Below are positions 52,543 to 62,609 of a stretch of 64,000 nt of DNA, in pieces (the stretch's first letter is position 1; each line of letters opens with the position of its first letter). Source of the stretch: Chloroflexota bacterium (GTDB taxonomy: Bacteria > Chloroflexota > Anaerolineae > Aggregatilineales > Phototrophicaceae). The translations under genes and the position numbers were made by a program. The notes beneath the pieces were generated by a model. That model did no database searches. It was not told where the DNA came from and worked only from the letters and a program-made list of their open reading frames with translations. The stretch spans positions 235,546-299,545 of the forward strand of contig JACRPS010000014.1 in NCBI GenBank assembly GCA_016223085.1, written 5' to 3'.

Positions 52543-52788
52543 TTACCCCTGCTGCTTGGCTGAATCGAGGTCGGTCGGAAGTGGGTCACGGGACAACCAT
52601 GTACTCTGTTCACGGGCGTGCTTCAGCCGCAGCGGGTCACTCAACAGACGCGAGCCGACACCAAACGGAACCAGAATAGTGAAATAAAACAGCATGGCGA
52701 TGATACGCGCCTGGGTATCACCTACAATCGCTCCGATAATCTTAAAACGGTCCCAGGCCACACGAAACAGTTCACGTACCAAGTTCAC
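52543..52788 (-). CDS. Small membrane protein upstream of the carbamoyltransferase
   Basis: 81 residues with one membrane segment (IIAMLFYFTILVPFGVGSRLL) between a basic N-terminus and a charged tail. The arrangement resembles small proteins found beside NodU-type genes (SxtJ-like role possible), but I do not recognise it by sequence. Five nt before the carbamoyltransferase start, so co-expression is likely. Confidence 0.7.
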   Translation of the reverse strand: MNLVRELFRVAWDRFKIIGAIVGDTQARIIAMLFYFTILVPFGVGSRLLSDPLRLKHAREQSTWLSRDPLPTDLDSAKQQG

Positions 52789-52857
52789 CCCTCCCGAACC
52801 TTTCGTTTAAACAGAATGCGCATTATACCTGAAATCAGTTCCGCCACCAGTTTCTTT

Positions 52858-53982
52858 TTATGGCAGCAAGCCGCGCTCGGTTAGGAACTGCGCGTACTGC
52901 GACGCCTGTTCCTGCGTACCCAGTGCGGTCATATGTGAACCATCAATCCAGAAGGCCGCGTTATATGGCATGGTGGCCGCCAGGTCAATATAGGGTACAT
53001 TCAGTTCACGGGCAAGCCGAACAACAACAGCATTCTGTTCGGCAATCGCGTCCTGCCAGAAGGGATACGCCAGGTAGTTTTCGTAGGGCAGCCCGCTGAT
53101 CGGGTCAGGGAAATAGGCCCAGGTGGACAGCAGCACTGCCACCTCGTTCGAATGCGCCATTGCAATGATGTTGCGGTAATTACGCTCCGTGTAGATGGGC
53201 GGGTTGGCGGCCAGCACCGCCTGCGGAGTCAGAGCCAGGTTGCTGCATAACGGCCTGTCAGCCTCAAATATCAACCCACAGGCCGGAATCGGTGTCAGCG
53301 GAGCGATCTGGTTTTCAATCGAAGCGGGATTGGGAATCCAGGCGAGGTTCAGCGCCAGCACACGGTACAGGACGCTGGGTCCGAGATAGCTGTAATCGGT
53401 GCGCCAAATGCCCCGTGACGGATTCAGACCGGTGTAATACTGCGGGTCAACTAGACGAAAACTGACATCGTTGGTCGCCTCGTACAGGATAATTAAATCA
53501 GGGTCGAGGTCAAGCACGCGGAAGGCAAAATTCGCCAGCATTTCCCAGGACGTATACCATTCAACACCGGCGTTAATCACCTCCACCTGCTCATAGCCGT
53601 ACTGCTCTCGCAGGATGGTTTCAAGCTGCGCCGGGTAGGCATCCTCCCAGCGCGGCAGGCCGAAGCCGTAGGTTGTGGAACCACCCAGTGCCACAATCCG
53701 AAACGTGCCCGCCGGTTTAGGCTGCTGTACTTCGCGCCCCCGGTAGCCGAGGCTGTTGTGGGTGGGATAGGCCGGATTCAGGCCGTAATTCAGATACGGT
53801 AACCCCATGATCTTCCAGCGCGCGGCGCGAATCTGCTCTGGTGAGTAGACGTACATGATGCGCTGGCGTTCGTCCCCACAGCAGCTAAACCAGACGCGCA
53901 GGCCCAGATCAACCAGCAGCAGCGGCAGAACAACCCACAGCAGCATCCATACGAGTTTTCGGCGGGGAAAACGCAGTTTCAA
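52858..53982 (-). CDS. SGNH/GDSL hydrolase family protein
   Basis: 374 residues with an N-terminal membrane anchor (LVWMLLWVVLPLLLVDLGLRVWF) and an SGNH hydrolase domain. Block I is IVALGGSTTYGFGL; block III reads ILYEATNDVSF; block V is IDGSHMTALG. Members often act as O-acyl esterases or transferases on polysaccharides, which fits the neighbouring carbamoyltransferase. A weak promoter (TTCCAA-17-TATAAT, -10 at 54018-54023) lies upstream. Confidence 0.88.
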   Translation of the reverse strand: MKLRFPRRKLVWMLLWVVLPLLLVDLGLRVWFSCCGDERQRIMYVYSPEQIRAARWKIMGLPYLNYGLNPAYPTHNSLGYRGREVQQPKPAGTFRIVALGGSTTYGFGLPRWEDAYPAQLETILREQYGYEQVEVINAGVEWYTSWEMLANFAFRVLDLDPDLIILYEATNDVSFRLVDPQYYTGLNPSRGIWRTDYSYLGPSVLYRVLALNLAWIPNPASIENQIAPLTPIPACGLIFEADRPLCSNLALTPQAVLAANPPIYTERNYRNIIAMAHSNEVAVLLSTWAYFPDPISGLPYENYLAYPFWQDAIAEQNAVVVRLARELNVPYIDLAATMPYNAAFWIDGSHMTALGTQEQASQYAQFLTERGLLP

Positions 53983-54063
53983 ACGAAGTTTCCTGTCGTG
54001 CGATTATTCGGGGAGGGATTATACCGGCATGAGGGGGACTTTGGAACGGTTCGCTCTCAGCGC

Positions 54064-54093
54064 TTGTCGAAACATCCCGCGCATCGTTACAAT
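54064..54093 (+). promoter_or_regulatory. Predicted promoter of the 102-residue gene
   Basis: TTGTCG (54064-54069), 18-nt spacer, TACAAT (54088-54093). The start would be about 32 nt upstream of the ATG at 54132. Confidence 0.4.
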
Positions 54094-54131
54094 ACAGCCA
54101 TATTGGCTTCAATGCACAGGACCGATGGACG

Positions 54132-54440
54132 ATGGATATTGAGACCGTTTTGCGTGAAAAGCGCGACAGCAAGGCAAAACCGCATCTGGAACAATACGCG
54201 CCCGTGTGGATGGTACACGAAAAAGTGCTGCCGAAGGACGATGCGATAATCTTTAACGTGGTGTTTCAGCACCCGTATTACGGCTGGGTGAACCGGCGCT
54301 ATCGCTACGACGCTTTTAATGATGTACTGTATTATCGTGGACAGGTGACGCTCAGCGAAGCGGAAGCGGTTGCGGTGCAGGAGAAAGAACCGTACATCGA
54401 GGTTACAGTCGCGGATGTGCCGAACTCGTATGGCGGTTGA
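54132..54440 (+). CDS. Uncharacterised 102-residue protein
   Basis: Soluble, with aromatic-rich strands (IFNVVFQHPYYGWVNRRYRYDAFNDVLYYRG) and no signal peptide or membrane segment. No family is recognised. A promoter and an AGGA-type ribosome site precede the ATG, so it is probably real. Its 3' end overlaps the convergent glycosyltransferase gene by 38 nt. Confidence 0.65.
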   Translation: MDIETVLREKRDSKAKPHLEQYAPVWMVHEKVLPKDDAIIFNVVFQHPYYGWVNRRYRYDAFNDVLYYRGQVTLSEAEAVAVQEKEPYIEVTVADVPNSYGG

Positions 54441-55680
54441 TGCGTCGCTGTTCCAGCACCCGCTGAAATAGCTGTAATAGCCGGTCGGTGATGGCCGGCC
54501 AGGTGTACTGGCGGGCCAGGCGGGCGGCAGCCTGGCCCATTTCTTCTCGCTGGTGTGGGTCAGCAAGTAACACGCCAATACGCTCCGCCAGCGCATCCGG
54601 CTCCCGCACCGGCACCAGAAAGCCGGTTTCCCCATCGCGGATAAGGTAGGCCAGCCCGCCCACCTGCGACGCGATTACCGGCGTCCCACAGGCCATCGCT
54701 TCCAGCGCCACCATACCAAACGATTCGTAATCGGATGGCATCACCACCGCCAGTGATGCCGCATAATACAGCGGGAGCTGCGCCTGATCTTTCGCCCCCA
54801 GAAATTCCACGCAATCTTCCAATCCCAGATCGGCGCTAAACTGGCGCAACCGCGTCAGTTCAGCATTGTTCAGGTCGCCGCCAATCACGGCAAAGCGTAC
54901 CGTATCCAGTAAATTTGGTGACTGTCGCCCCAACCGTGCCAGCGCCTGAAGAACGGTATCCACCCCTTTCAGCGGCTCAATCCGACCGACAAACAGCAGC
55001 AGTTGGCGTTCCGGTGGTAGTCCCAGTTGTGCTCTCGCGTCAGCTCGGGCAATCGGCTTGAAGCGGTCGGCGTTGACGCCGGGGGGGATGACAGCAATTT
55101 TACGCCGGTCAGCGCGATACAGCCACAGAAGTTGCGCCTGTTCCGCCGCTGTCGCAGCCACGATCTGGTTCGCCCAACCAACGATCTGCGTTTCGTTGTG
55201 GACGCGCACATCCGGTGGCAGCGATGCCCCCCGGTTCATGAGGATGCGGTTTTTCATGTGGCCGAGGGTATGAAACATCTGCACGAAGGGAATACCCCAG
55301 ACCTCGTGCAGCGCATGGGCGACCAGACCGCTTAACCAGTAGTGGCTGTAAATCAGATCATACGATGTATTGTCACCGGTCGTAAATGCCAGCACACCGG
55401 CAGTGAACTGCGCCAGATGAGGGTAAACCTCGTCCGGGCCGAGTTCCTGCTCCGCCCCGGCAGTGATATGTATCACGCGGACGTTCCGTCCCAGCGAGTG
55501 ATCCACGACCGGCCATCCCGAGTCAGCACGCCGTGTATAAATGTCAACCGCGAGACCCCGCCGTCCCAGTTCCTGCGCGATTTCCCGGACATAAACGTTC
55601 ATCCCGCCGGTTTTGCTGCCGCCCAGTTTCGCCAGCGGACTGGTATGTACGCTGAGGATTGCCAGCCGTTTGAGTATCAT
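54403..55680 (-). CDS. GT4-family glycosyltransferase (MshA-like)
   Basis: 425-residue GT-B enzyme. N-terminal domain: LAILSVHTSPLAKLGGSKTGGMNVYVREIAQELGRRG, a start typical of MshA and sucrose-phosphate synthase-like enzymes. C-terminal donor domain: LLFVGRIEPLKGVDTVLQAL, MPSDYESFGMVALEAMACGTPVIASQVGGL (EX7E-type motif). It transfers a sugar to an unknown acceptor. 3 nt after the acyltransferase gene upstream. Confidence 0.9.
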   Translation of the reverse strand: MILKRLAILSVHTSPLAKLGGSKTGGMNVYVREIAQELGRRGLAVDIYTRRADSGWPVVDHSLGRNVRVIHITAGAEQELGPDEVYPHLAQFTAGVLAFTTGDNTSYDLIYSHYWLSGLVAHALHEVWGIPFVQMFHTLGHMKNRILMNRGASLPPDVRVHNETQIVGWANQIVAATAAEQAQLLWLYRADRRKIAVIPPGVNADRFKPIARADARAQLGLPPERQLLLFVGRIEPLKGVDTVLQALARLGRQSPNLLDTVRFAVIGGDLNNAELTRLRQFSADLGLEDCVEFLGAKDQAQLPLYYAASLAVVMPSDYESFGMVALEAMACGTPVIASQVGGLAYLIRDGETGFLVPVREPDALAERIGVLLADPHQREEMGQAAARLARQYTWPAITDRLLQLFQRVLEQRRINRHTSSAHPRL

Positions 55681-55683
55681 CAG

Positions 55684-56727
55684 CTATCCTGCGGATGGCT
55701 TTGCCTGGAGCATAAAGACGGGCGTGTCATGCGCGCCCATCCGGTACTTGTAGGTTTCATTGCCGCGCAGGAAGTCAAATACTGCGCAGCCGTTTTCAAT
55801 CGCGTGGCGGATGTTATACGCCAGCAGCACGATGCCGGGACTGAGATGCCCATATTCACCGGGCAGCAGCCCAGAATTGTATACCAGCACCTGACCCTTG
55901 TAGACAAAATTGAGGTAGGTGGCGGCGGCTTTGCCGTTCACGCGCAGGAAGCTGAGCTGCAGCCAGCCGTTCCGGTAAATAACCGGCACCAGCTTGTGGA
56001 AGAAATCAACATTTTGCGGGTCTGCCAGAAAACCGGCTTTTTCCTGGTGGCTGGCCGACATAAGTTTGAGAAAACGGTTGGTTTCCTCGTCCAGGTTATG
56101 GGTGTCATTCACGATGTACCAGTCCAGTGTATCGGCATCAGCTTCGGCCCGGCGCAGTTTGCGGCGGATTTCGTGGCGCTGCTTTTTGTCCAGTGTTTCC
56201 AGGTAGCCATCCCAGGTGTCCGGCAGTTCGATAACCGGACACACTTCCTGCTGCTTCACCGTTACCTCGAACCTGTGCTGGCGTAGCACTTCAGGAAAAT
56301 ACCGGTAGCCGGTCGAAGTTTCTGGCAGGTTGCACAGATCAACGACATCGTACTGCTCGCGGTGTTCCTGCAAAAAGGCCGCCAGACAGTGCAGCACCGG
56401 CTCAACGTAGCCTTCATCTACGATCACATCCAGGTAATCAGTCACTTCCACGCAGCCAATACTGCGCACTACCCTACCCAGCGTTGCATGATTTTCGATG
56501 AACCAGGGCGCGAGGCCGATCAGTCGGTTATGTTCGTCCCGGCAGGCGACCACCCAGAGCTGGCCGGGTTGGTAAGCGTCCCACCAGGTAGACTGCCATT
56601 CCCAGGTGCTAAAGATGCGGTCAGACGCGCTCCGTCGTAGCAGATCGTTCCATTCCAAGCGTAGTTCAGCAAACAAGGTGGCCTGGTGGTATGCGGTCAG
56701 TTGCACGGTATTGAGTTCCTTCATCAT
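55684..56727 (-). CDS. GNAT-type acyltransferase (BioF2/CelD-like)
   Basis: 347 residues. FemAB/GNAT-like double fold: N-terminal half WNDLLRRSASDRIFSTWEWQSTWWD, C-terminal half RFLKLMSASHQEKAGF, FLRVNGKAAATYLNFVYKGQVLVYNSGL, and ENGCAVFDFLRGNETYKYRMG (FDFLrGdexYK is the family signature). Relatives are found in polysaccharide and cellulose gene clusters. It starts a two-gene operon with the glycosyltransferase. A TATAAT (56762-56767, minus strand) precedes it. Confidence 0.82.
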   Translation of the reverse strand: MMKELNTVQLTAYHQATLFAELRLEWNDLLRRSASDRIFSTWEWQSTWWDAYQPGQLWVVACRDEHNRLIGLAPWFIENHATLGRVVRSIGCVEVTDYLDVIVDEGYVEPVLHCLAAFLQEHREQYDVVDLCNLPETSTGYRYFPEVLRQHRFEVTVKQQEVCPVIELPDTWDGYLETLDKKQRHEIRRKLRRAEADADTLDWYIVNDTHNLDEETNRFLKLMSASHQEKAGFLADPQNVDFFHKLVPVIYRNGWLQLSFLRVNGKAAATYLNFVYKGQVLVYNSGLLPGEYGHLSPGIVLLAYNIRHAIENGCAVFDFLRGNETYKYRMGAHDTPVFMLQAKPSAG

Positions 56728-56808
56728 GGGGCACGCTAAAGGATAAGCTGAATATATGAAAATTATAGTAAGTCCGGGTTAGAATACCACTAAAGCGGAC
56801 TCAAATAA

Positions 56809-56834
56809 AAGACCGCCCGGAGGCGGGCGGTCTT
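56809..56834 (-). terminator. Terminator after the sugar-ABC ATPase gene
   Basis: AAGACCGCCC (56809-56818) and GGGCGGTCTT (56825-56834) form a 10-bp perfect stem with a 6-nt loop; TTATTT follows on the minus strand. Confidence 0.9.
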
Positions 56835-56858
56835 CGGGGTCCGTTTTCGGACTGCCAG

Positions 56859-57992
<1,134 letters not shown>

Positions 57993-58110
57993 GAACTATC
58001 CTCCGTTGGATGACCAATTTACCGGGCAAAAGGGACTATTTGTGAAAAATTTCGTTGAATCTGCACAAAGATTTTGCTTTACAGCCAGCAGATTCTTTCT
58101 CTACACACCT

Positions 58111-58139
58111 ATTATAAACGCTTCTTTGGAATTTGCCAA
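58111..58139 (-). promoter_or_regulatory. Predicted promoter of the sugar-ABC ATPase gene
   Basis: On the minus strand TTGGCA (58134-58139), 17-nt spacer, TATAAT (58111-58116). Near-consensus; gives a leader of about 110 nt. Confidence 0.7.
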
Positions 58140-58252
58140 AAAACTCATACAGTTTGTCACGAAATCCCCCTGGCATTCCGCCAAAAGGTTATAGGCAGCC
58201 GCCATCGGTTGCAGTAATATAGTCACTATACCTTCACACGACGGTAAAAACG

Positions 58253-59503
58253 ATGATGAATCAAGACGTAAACGCCGAAATTATTGCGATTGGCACGGAA
58301 ATTTTACTGGGTGAAATCACCGATACCAACTCGGTTTATATCGCCCGGACACTACGAGATATCGGCCTTAATCTCTATTATATGACATCGGTTGGCGACA
58401 ACGAAAAGCGCATCGCTGATGTTATTCGCACGGCCCTGTCACGGGCGCAGGTGGTGATTACCTGTGGCGGATTGGGGCCAACAGTAGATGACATGACACG
58501 GCAGGCGGTCGCCGCCGCTACCAACCGCGAACTGGTGTTTCACCAGGAACTGCTGAATGCCATTGCCGAACGGTTTGCCAGTTTCCGCGTGCAGATGAGC
58601 GAGAATAACCGGCGGCAGGCGTATCTGCCTAATCAGGCCATCGTGGTTGAAAACCCGGTTGGCACCGCGCCGGCGTTTATCGTGGAACACGATGAGCGCG
58701 TGGTCATCAGCCTGCCCGGCGTGCCACGCGAGATGAAATTCCTGCTGAACGAGCGGATTGTCCCCTACCTGCGCGACCGTTTTAAACTGGGCAGCGGCGT
58801 CATTAAGGCGCGGGTACTGCGCACGGCTGGTATCGGCGAAAGCACGCTGGACGCGCAAATCGGTGATGACCTGCTGCAACAGAGCAACCCGACAGTTGGG
58901 CTGGCTGCCCACACTGGACAGGTGGACGTACGCATTACGGCGAAAGCTGCCAGCGCGGAAGAAGCGGACCGCATGATCACCGAGGTGGAAAGCCAGCTAC
59001 GCAGCCGCATCGGCCCATATATCTTCGGTGTGGATGATGAGAAGATCGAAGCAGTCGTCGTCCGGCTGCTGCAGGAAAAACAGGCGACAATCGCCATTAG
59101 CGAAACCGGCATTGGTACGCCGGTCAGCCAGAGCATTGAAGCGGCAGCCGCCAATGGACGCGATGTGGTGCGGGTGACCGAAACCTATGCCAACCCGGAC
59201 GAACTGCGACTGGCGCTGGCCGAAGCCCAGGACCTGCCTATTCGCAAGCTGGCGGAACAGGCCGCCGAACGGCTGTATCACCAGTCCGGCGTGACCGCCG
59301 CGATTGCTGTCGTCAGCGATCCCAATGTGGTTGACCATGCCGACGCGCAGGGTGGCACCGCAATTGCCGTGTATATGGTGGAACGGTCGCGGTCGCGGGA
59401 GTATGGTTTTGGCGGGCAATCGGACGTGGCGGCCACCTGGGTTACGACCTGGTCGCTATCCATGCTGTGGCGGCTGCTGAAGGAACAGTTTGATGGCGCT
59501 TAA
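58253..59503 (+). CDS. cinA: CinA-like protein with altered amidase domain
   Basis: 416 residues. The N-terminal MoCF/COG1058 domain is intact: AEIIAIGTEILLGEITDTNSVYIARTL, ITCGGLGPTVDDMTRQAVA, LPGVPREMKFL. The C-terminal domain aligns with PncC nicotinamide-nucleotide amidase, but its AESCTGG motif reads SETGIGT (residues 283-289), so the nucleophile Ser is Thr and the glycine-rich turn differs. The later GIAGP motif is also unclear. Amidase activity is probably lost or changed. Start at the ATG ATG pair; no good ribosome site. It overlaps the next gene by 11 nt. Confidence 0.88.
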   Translation: MMNQDVNAEIIAIGTEILLGEITDTNSVYIARTLRDIGLNLYYMTSVGDNEKRIADVIRTALSRAQVVITCGGLGPTVDDMTRQAVAAATNRELVFHQELLNAIAERFASFRVQMSENNRRQAYLPNQAIVVENPVGTAPAFIVEHDERVVISLPGVPREMKFLLNERIVPYLRDRFKLGSGVIKARVLRTAGIGESTLDAQIGDDLLQQSNPTVGLAAHTGQVDVRITAKAASAEEADRMITEVESQLRSRIGPYIFGVDDEKIEAVVVRLLQEKQATIAISETGIGTPVSQSIEAAAANGRDVVRVTETYANPDELRLALAEAQDLPIRKLAEQAAERLYHQSGVTAAIAVVSDPNVVDHADAQGGTAIAVYMVERSRSREYGFGGQSDVAATWVTTWSLSMLWRLLKEQFDGA

Positions 59504-60095
59504 CTTTGCCGACCGGCTGGTGAGCATTCAGGAGCAGCACCATACCAACCTGGCGCTGCTGCTCGCGCCCCGGTTGGTGAAACTGCCGTTGGTAATTCAG
59601 CGTTACGATGATCCATTTCTGCCGTATGGTACGGCGATTGTCAACGCCACCCGCGATCTGGTCTGCGCCTATGTCTTTGATCTGGCTGCTTACCTCGGTC
59701 TGGGGGCAGCTGGCGCGATTGCGCTGGAGCGCACTATTGCCTACGCCGGCGGCGACGCGCTGACCGTCCTGCACGGGCCGTTTGTGGGAAGTGCTTACGC
59801 GGCGCTGCTGGACGAAACCTCCTTCAACGCCGATGCCATCACCATAGCGGATGCTGCTGACAGCTCCGCCTATGATGCCAGGACCGACCGGTGCGCGTTT
59901 ATCGTTCGGCGCGGGCTGCCGCAGCCCGATGAGCTGCTGACCGGGGCGATCTTCTGGCAGGACGCCGGCCTGTTCACCATCCCGTATGCGACTGCGTTTC
60001 TGACGGTGCGACTTGCCGGCGAAGACGTGTTGTACGCAGGTATGGGTGAAGATTTTGCCGAGCAAACCCGCGCGGCGCTGGAGCAGCGGCGGTGA
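59493..60095 (+). CDS. Degenerate OMP decarboxylase (PyrF) homologue
   Basis: 200 residues. Alignment by eye to type-2 PyrF is convincing across DLVCAYVFDLAAYLGLGAAGAIALERTIAYAGGDALTVL and FNADAITIADAADSSAY. The catalytic array DxKxxD, which should follow TVL, reads HGPFVG (residues 94-99), and the earlier catalytic Lys position is V61. All charged catalytic residues are lost. The protein is also shorter than PyrF (about 270). It cannot decarboxylate OMP by the known mechanism; a binding or structural role is possible. AAGGA precedes ATG 59493. Confidence 0.75.
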   Translation: MALNFADRLVSIQEQHHTNLALLLAPRLVKLPLVIQRYDDPFLPYGTAIVNATRDLVCAYVFDLAAYLGLGAAGAIALERTIAYAGGDALTVLHGPFVGSAYAALLDETSFNADAITIADAADSSAYDARTDRCAFIVRRGLPQPDELLTGAIFWQDAGLFTIPYATAFLTVRLAGEDVLYAGMGEDFAEQTRAALEQRR

Positions 60096-60691
60096 CAACG
60101 CACCTGATTCCACTGCTGATGGAAACCGGCCTGGTGCAGTTCGGGCGATTTCAGACTGGCGCGGGCACGCGACCATTTCTGTTAAGTCTGGACTATTTAC
60201 CCGCCTACCCCGACGTGCTGAAGCAGGTGACGCAGGCGGCAGTGCGCGAACTTGACGGACTGGCGATTCACCGGCTGGTTGCCACCGCCGACGCTGTGCC
60301 GCTGGGAGTGGCGCTCAGCCTGGCAACCGATCTATCGCTGGTTTACAGCCGGGGACAGCGTGAAGAAGCAGTTTACGATCTGGTGGGAGCGTACAACATC
60401 GGCCACGCGGCAGTTCTGGTCTGCACTGTTCTTGCCGATATTGGCCCGTTGCTGCCGTTTATTGCCGCCGCCCGCCGCGTTGGGCTGGAGATTCACACGC
60501 TACTGGCAGTTCTCGATCTGGACATCCAAGATGCGATACCAGACGTAACCGTCAAATCACTCCTGACGCTGCCGACTGTTATCACTGCTCTGTCCAGCCA
60601 GGGCGTGCTGCCTGCGGGTCAGGCGCAGGCGGTGCTGGAGTGGATACAGGCGCAGCGCCTTAATCCTCGTCCAGGCGCAGCATCGCCATGA
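60092..60691 (+). CDS. Degenerate orotate phosphoribosyltransferase (PyrE) homologue
   Basis: 199 residues. The N-terminal part matches PyrE ([36 protein letters not shown]) and so does the core ([51 protein letters not shown]). The PRPP motif (normally VDDVITTG) reads CTVLADIGP (residues 111-119), and the catalytic RKExKxHG loop reads [14 protein letters not shown] binding is therefore unlikely. The GTG overlaps the PyrF-like stop (GTGA), giving a split pyrF-pyrE pair. The 3' end overlaps lepA by 32 nt. Confidence 0.72.
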   Translation: MTTHLIPLLMETGLVQFGRFQTGAGTRPFLLSLDYLPAYPDVLKQVTQAAVRELDGLAIHRLVATADAVPLGVALSLATDLSLVYSRGQREEAVYDLVGAYNIGHAAVLVCTVLADIGPLLPFIAAARRVGLEIHTLLAVLDLDIQDAIPDVTVKSLLTLPTVITALSSQGVLPAGQAQAVLEWIQAQRLNPRPGAASP

Positions 60692-62462
60692 AGGCTTCCT
60701 GCGGCAGTTCCACCTGCCCCACCATCTTCATCCGCTTCTTGCCTTTTTTCTGCTTTTCCAGCAGTTTCTTCTTGCGGGTAATATCACCGCCATAACATTT
60801 CGCCAGAACGTCTTTCCGCATGGCGCTGACGTTGGCGCGGGAGATGATTTTCTTGCCCGACGCGGCCTGAATCGGCACAACAAATAACTGGCGCGGAATC
60901 AACTCTTTCAGCTTGCTGACCATACGCTGCCCTTTGTGGTAGGCATCGTTTTTGTGCACGATCATCGCCAGCGCGTCCACCGGCTCACCGTTGACGAGGA
61001 TGTCCAGCTTCACCAGGTCTTCGGCGCGGTATTCGTCAAACTGGTAATCCATGCTGGCATAGCCGCGTGTCACACTTTTGAGTTTATCGAAGAAATCCAC
61101 GATGATTTCCGACAATGGGATTTTGTAGTGCAAAATTACCCGTTTTGCGTCCAGATACTCTGTCGTAACATATTCGCCGCGTTTTTTGATGCACAGGTCC
61201 ATCACCGGGCCGATAAATTCCTGCGGCGTGTACACCTGAATTTTCATCCAAGGTTCGCGGATTTCCCTGATCTGGTTTTCGTCCGGCAACTGCGCCGGGC
61301 TGTCCAGCGTCATGATTTCGCCGTTATGCAGTTCCACCTGGTATTCGACGCTGGGCGCGGTCGCCAGAATGTCCAGATCATATTCACGCTCCAGCCGTTC
61401 CTGGATGATCTCCATGTGGAACAGCCCCAGGAAACCGACACGGAAGCCAAAGTTGAGCGCCTGTGACGTTTCCGGCTCGTACACCAGCGACGCGTCATTC
61501 AGTTGCAGCTTTTCGAGCGAATCACGCAGATCGCCATAATCATCATTATTGCTGGGGTAAATGCCGGCAAAGACCATCGGTTTCACTTTTTTATAACCGG
61601 GCAGGGCTTCATCGGTGCCATTGATCGCGGTGGTGATGGTGTCACCCACGCGGCATTCCTGCACGGTCTTAAAGCCGGTGGCGATGTAGCCCACTTCGCC
61701 CGCTTCCAGCGCCTCCACCGGCTGCATATCAGGGCCGAAGATGCCGATTTCCACTGGCTCGAACCGGGCGTTGGTAGCGATCAGCCGCAGCGCCGTCTTT
61801 TTATCCACCCGGCCATCCACGATGCGCACGTAGGCCACCACTCCCTTGTAGGAGTCGTAGTGTGAATCAAACACCAGCGCGCGCAACGGCGCTTCGGGGT
61901 CGCCCTGGGGCGGCGGCACCCGCTGCACAATCGCTTCGAGCACGTCCGGCACGCCCAGCCCCTGCTTGGCGGAAATATGAAGCATCTGGTCGGCAGGAAT
62001 GCCGAGCAGGTCTTCCATCTCTCTGGCGATTTCTGCCGGGCGCGCTGCTGGCAGGTCAATCTTGTTAATGACGGGGATGATTTCGAGGTCCTGTTCAAGT
62101 GCCAGATACAGGTTCGCCAGCGTCTGCGCCTCAATGCCCTGGCTGGCATCTACCACCAGCACCGCGCCCTCGCAGGCTTGCAGCGCCCGGCTGACCTCGT
62201 AGTTAAAGTCCACATGGCCGGGTGTGTCAATCAAATTGATTTCGTACTCCCTGCCATCTTTCGCGTGGTAGGTCATGCGCACGGCGGACGCCTTGATCGT
62301 CACGCCGCGCTCGCGTTCCAAATCCATGCTGTCCAGCAGTTGTTCCTGCATCTGCCGGTCGCTGACGGTGTTGGTCAGTTGCAGCAGCCGGTCGGCAAGC
62401 GTGCTTTTGCCATGATCTATATGGGCAATAATCGAGAAATTCCGAATGTTGTCGCGGCTCAT
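60660..62462 (-). CDS. lepA: Elongation factor 4 (LepA)
   Basis: 600-residue translational GTPase that acts on the ribosome. G1 [10 protein letters not shown]3 [13 protein letters not shown]4 NKIDLP, and the LepA-specific C-terminal region [38 protein letters not shown]. Frame extends to 62486, but ATG 62462 ([14 protein letters not shown]) fits the family and lies after a TATAAT (62491-62496, minus strand). Confidence 0.97.
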   Translation of the reverse strand: MSRDNIRNFSIIAHIDHGKSTLADRLLQLTNTVSDRQMQEQLLDSMDLERERGVTIKASAVRMTYHAKDGREYEINLIDTPGHVDFNYEVSRALQACEGAVLVVDASQGIEAQTLANLYLALEQDLEIIPVINKIDLPAARPAEIAREMEDLLGIPADQMLHISAKQGLGVPDVLEAIVQRVPPPQGDPEAPLRALVFDSHYDSYKGVVAYVRIVDGRVDKKTALRLIATNARFEPVEIGIFGPDMQPVEALEAGEVGYIATGFKTVQECRVGDTITTAINGTDEALPGYKKVKPMVFAGIYPSNNDDYGDLRDSLEKLQLNDASLVYEPETSQALNFGFRVGFLGLFHMEIIQERLEREYDLDILATAPSVEYQVELHNGEIMTLDSPAQLPDENQIREIREPWMKIQVYTPQEFIGPVMDLCIKKRGEYVTTEYLDAKRVILHYKIPLSEIIVDFFDKLKSVTRGYASMDYQFDEYRAEDLVKLDILVNGEPVDALAMIVHKNDAYHKGQRMVSKLKELIPRQLFVVPIQAASGKKIISRANVSAMRKDVLAKCYGGDITRKKKLLEKQKKGKKRMKMVGQVELPQEAFMAMLRLDED

Positions 62463-62568
62463 CGTTTTAACCTGTTGTTGAAACACCCATTATACCGTGC
62501 CAGCCGCGCCGAAGTGTAGGGCAATCGGTTCGTGATGATTGGTATACAAAGGACCGCGACGAGCGCGT

Positions 62569-62574
62569 TATAAT
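62569..62574 (+). promoter_or_regulatory. -10 box before purH
   Basis: TATAAT 35 nt upstream of the purH start. No good -35 is seen at 16-18 nt. The divergent lepA -10 lies about 75 nt to the left. Confidence 0.35.
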
Positions 62575-62609
62575 CACCCAACTTCGGAACAGCAAAGGAC
62601 AAGGTGGCT

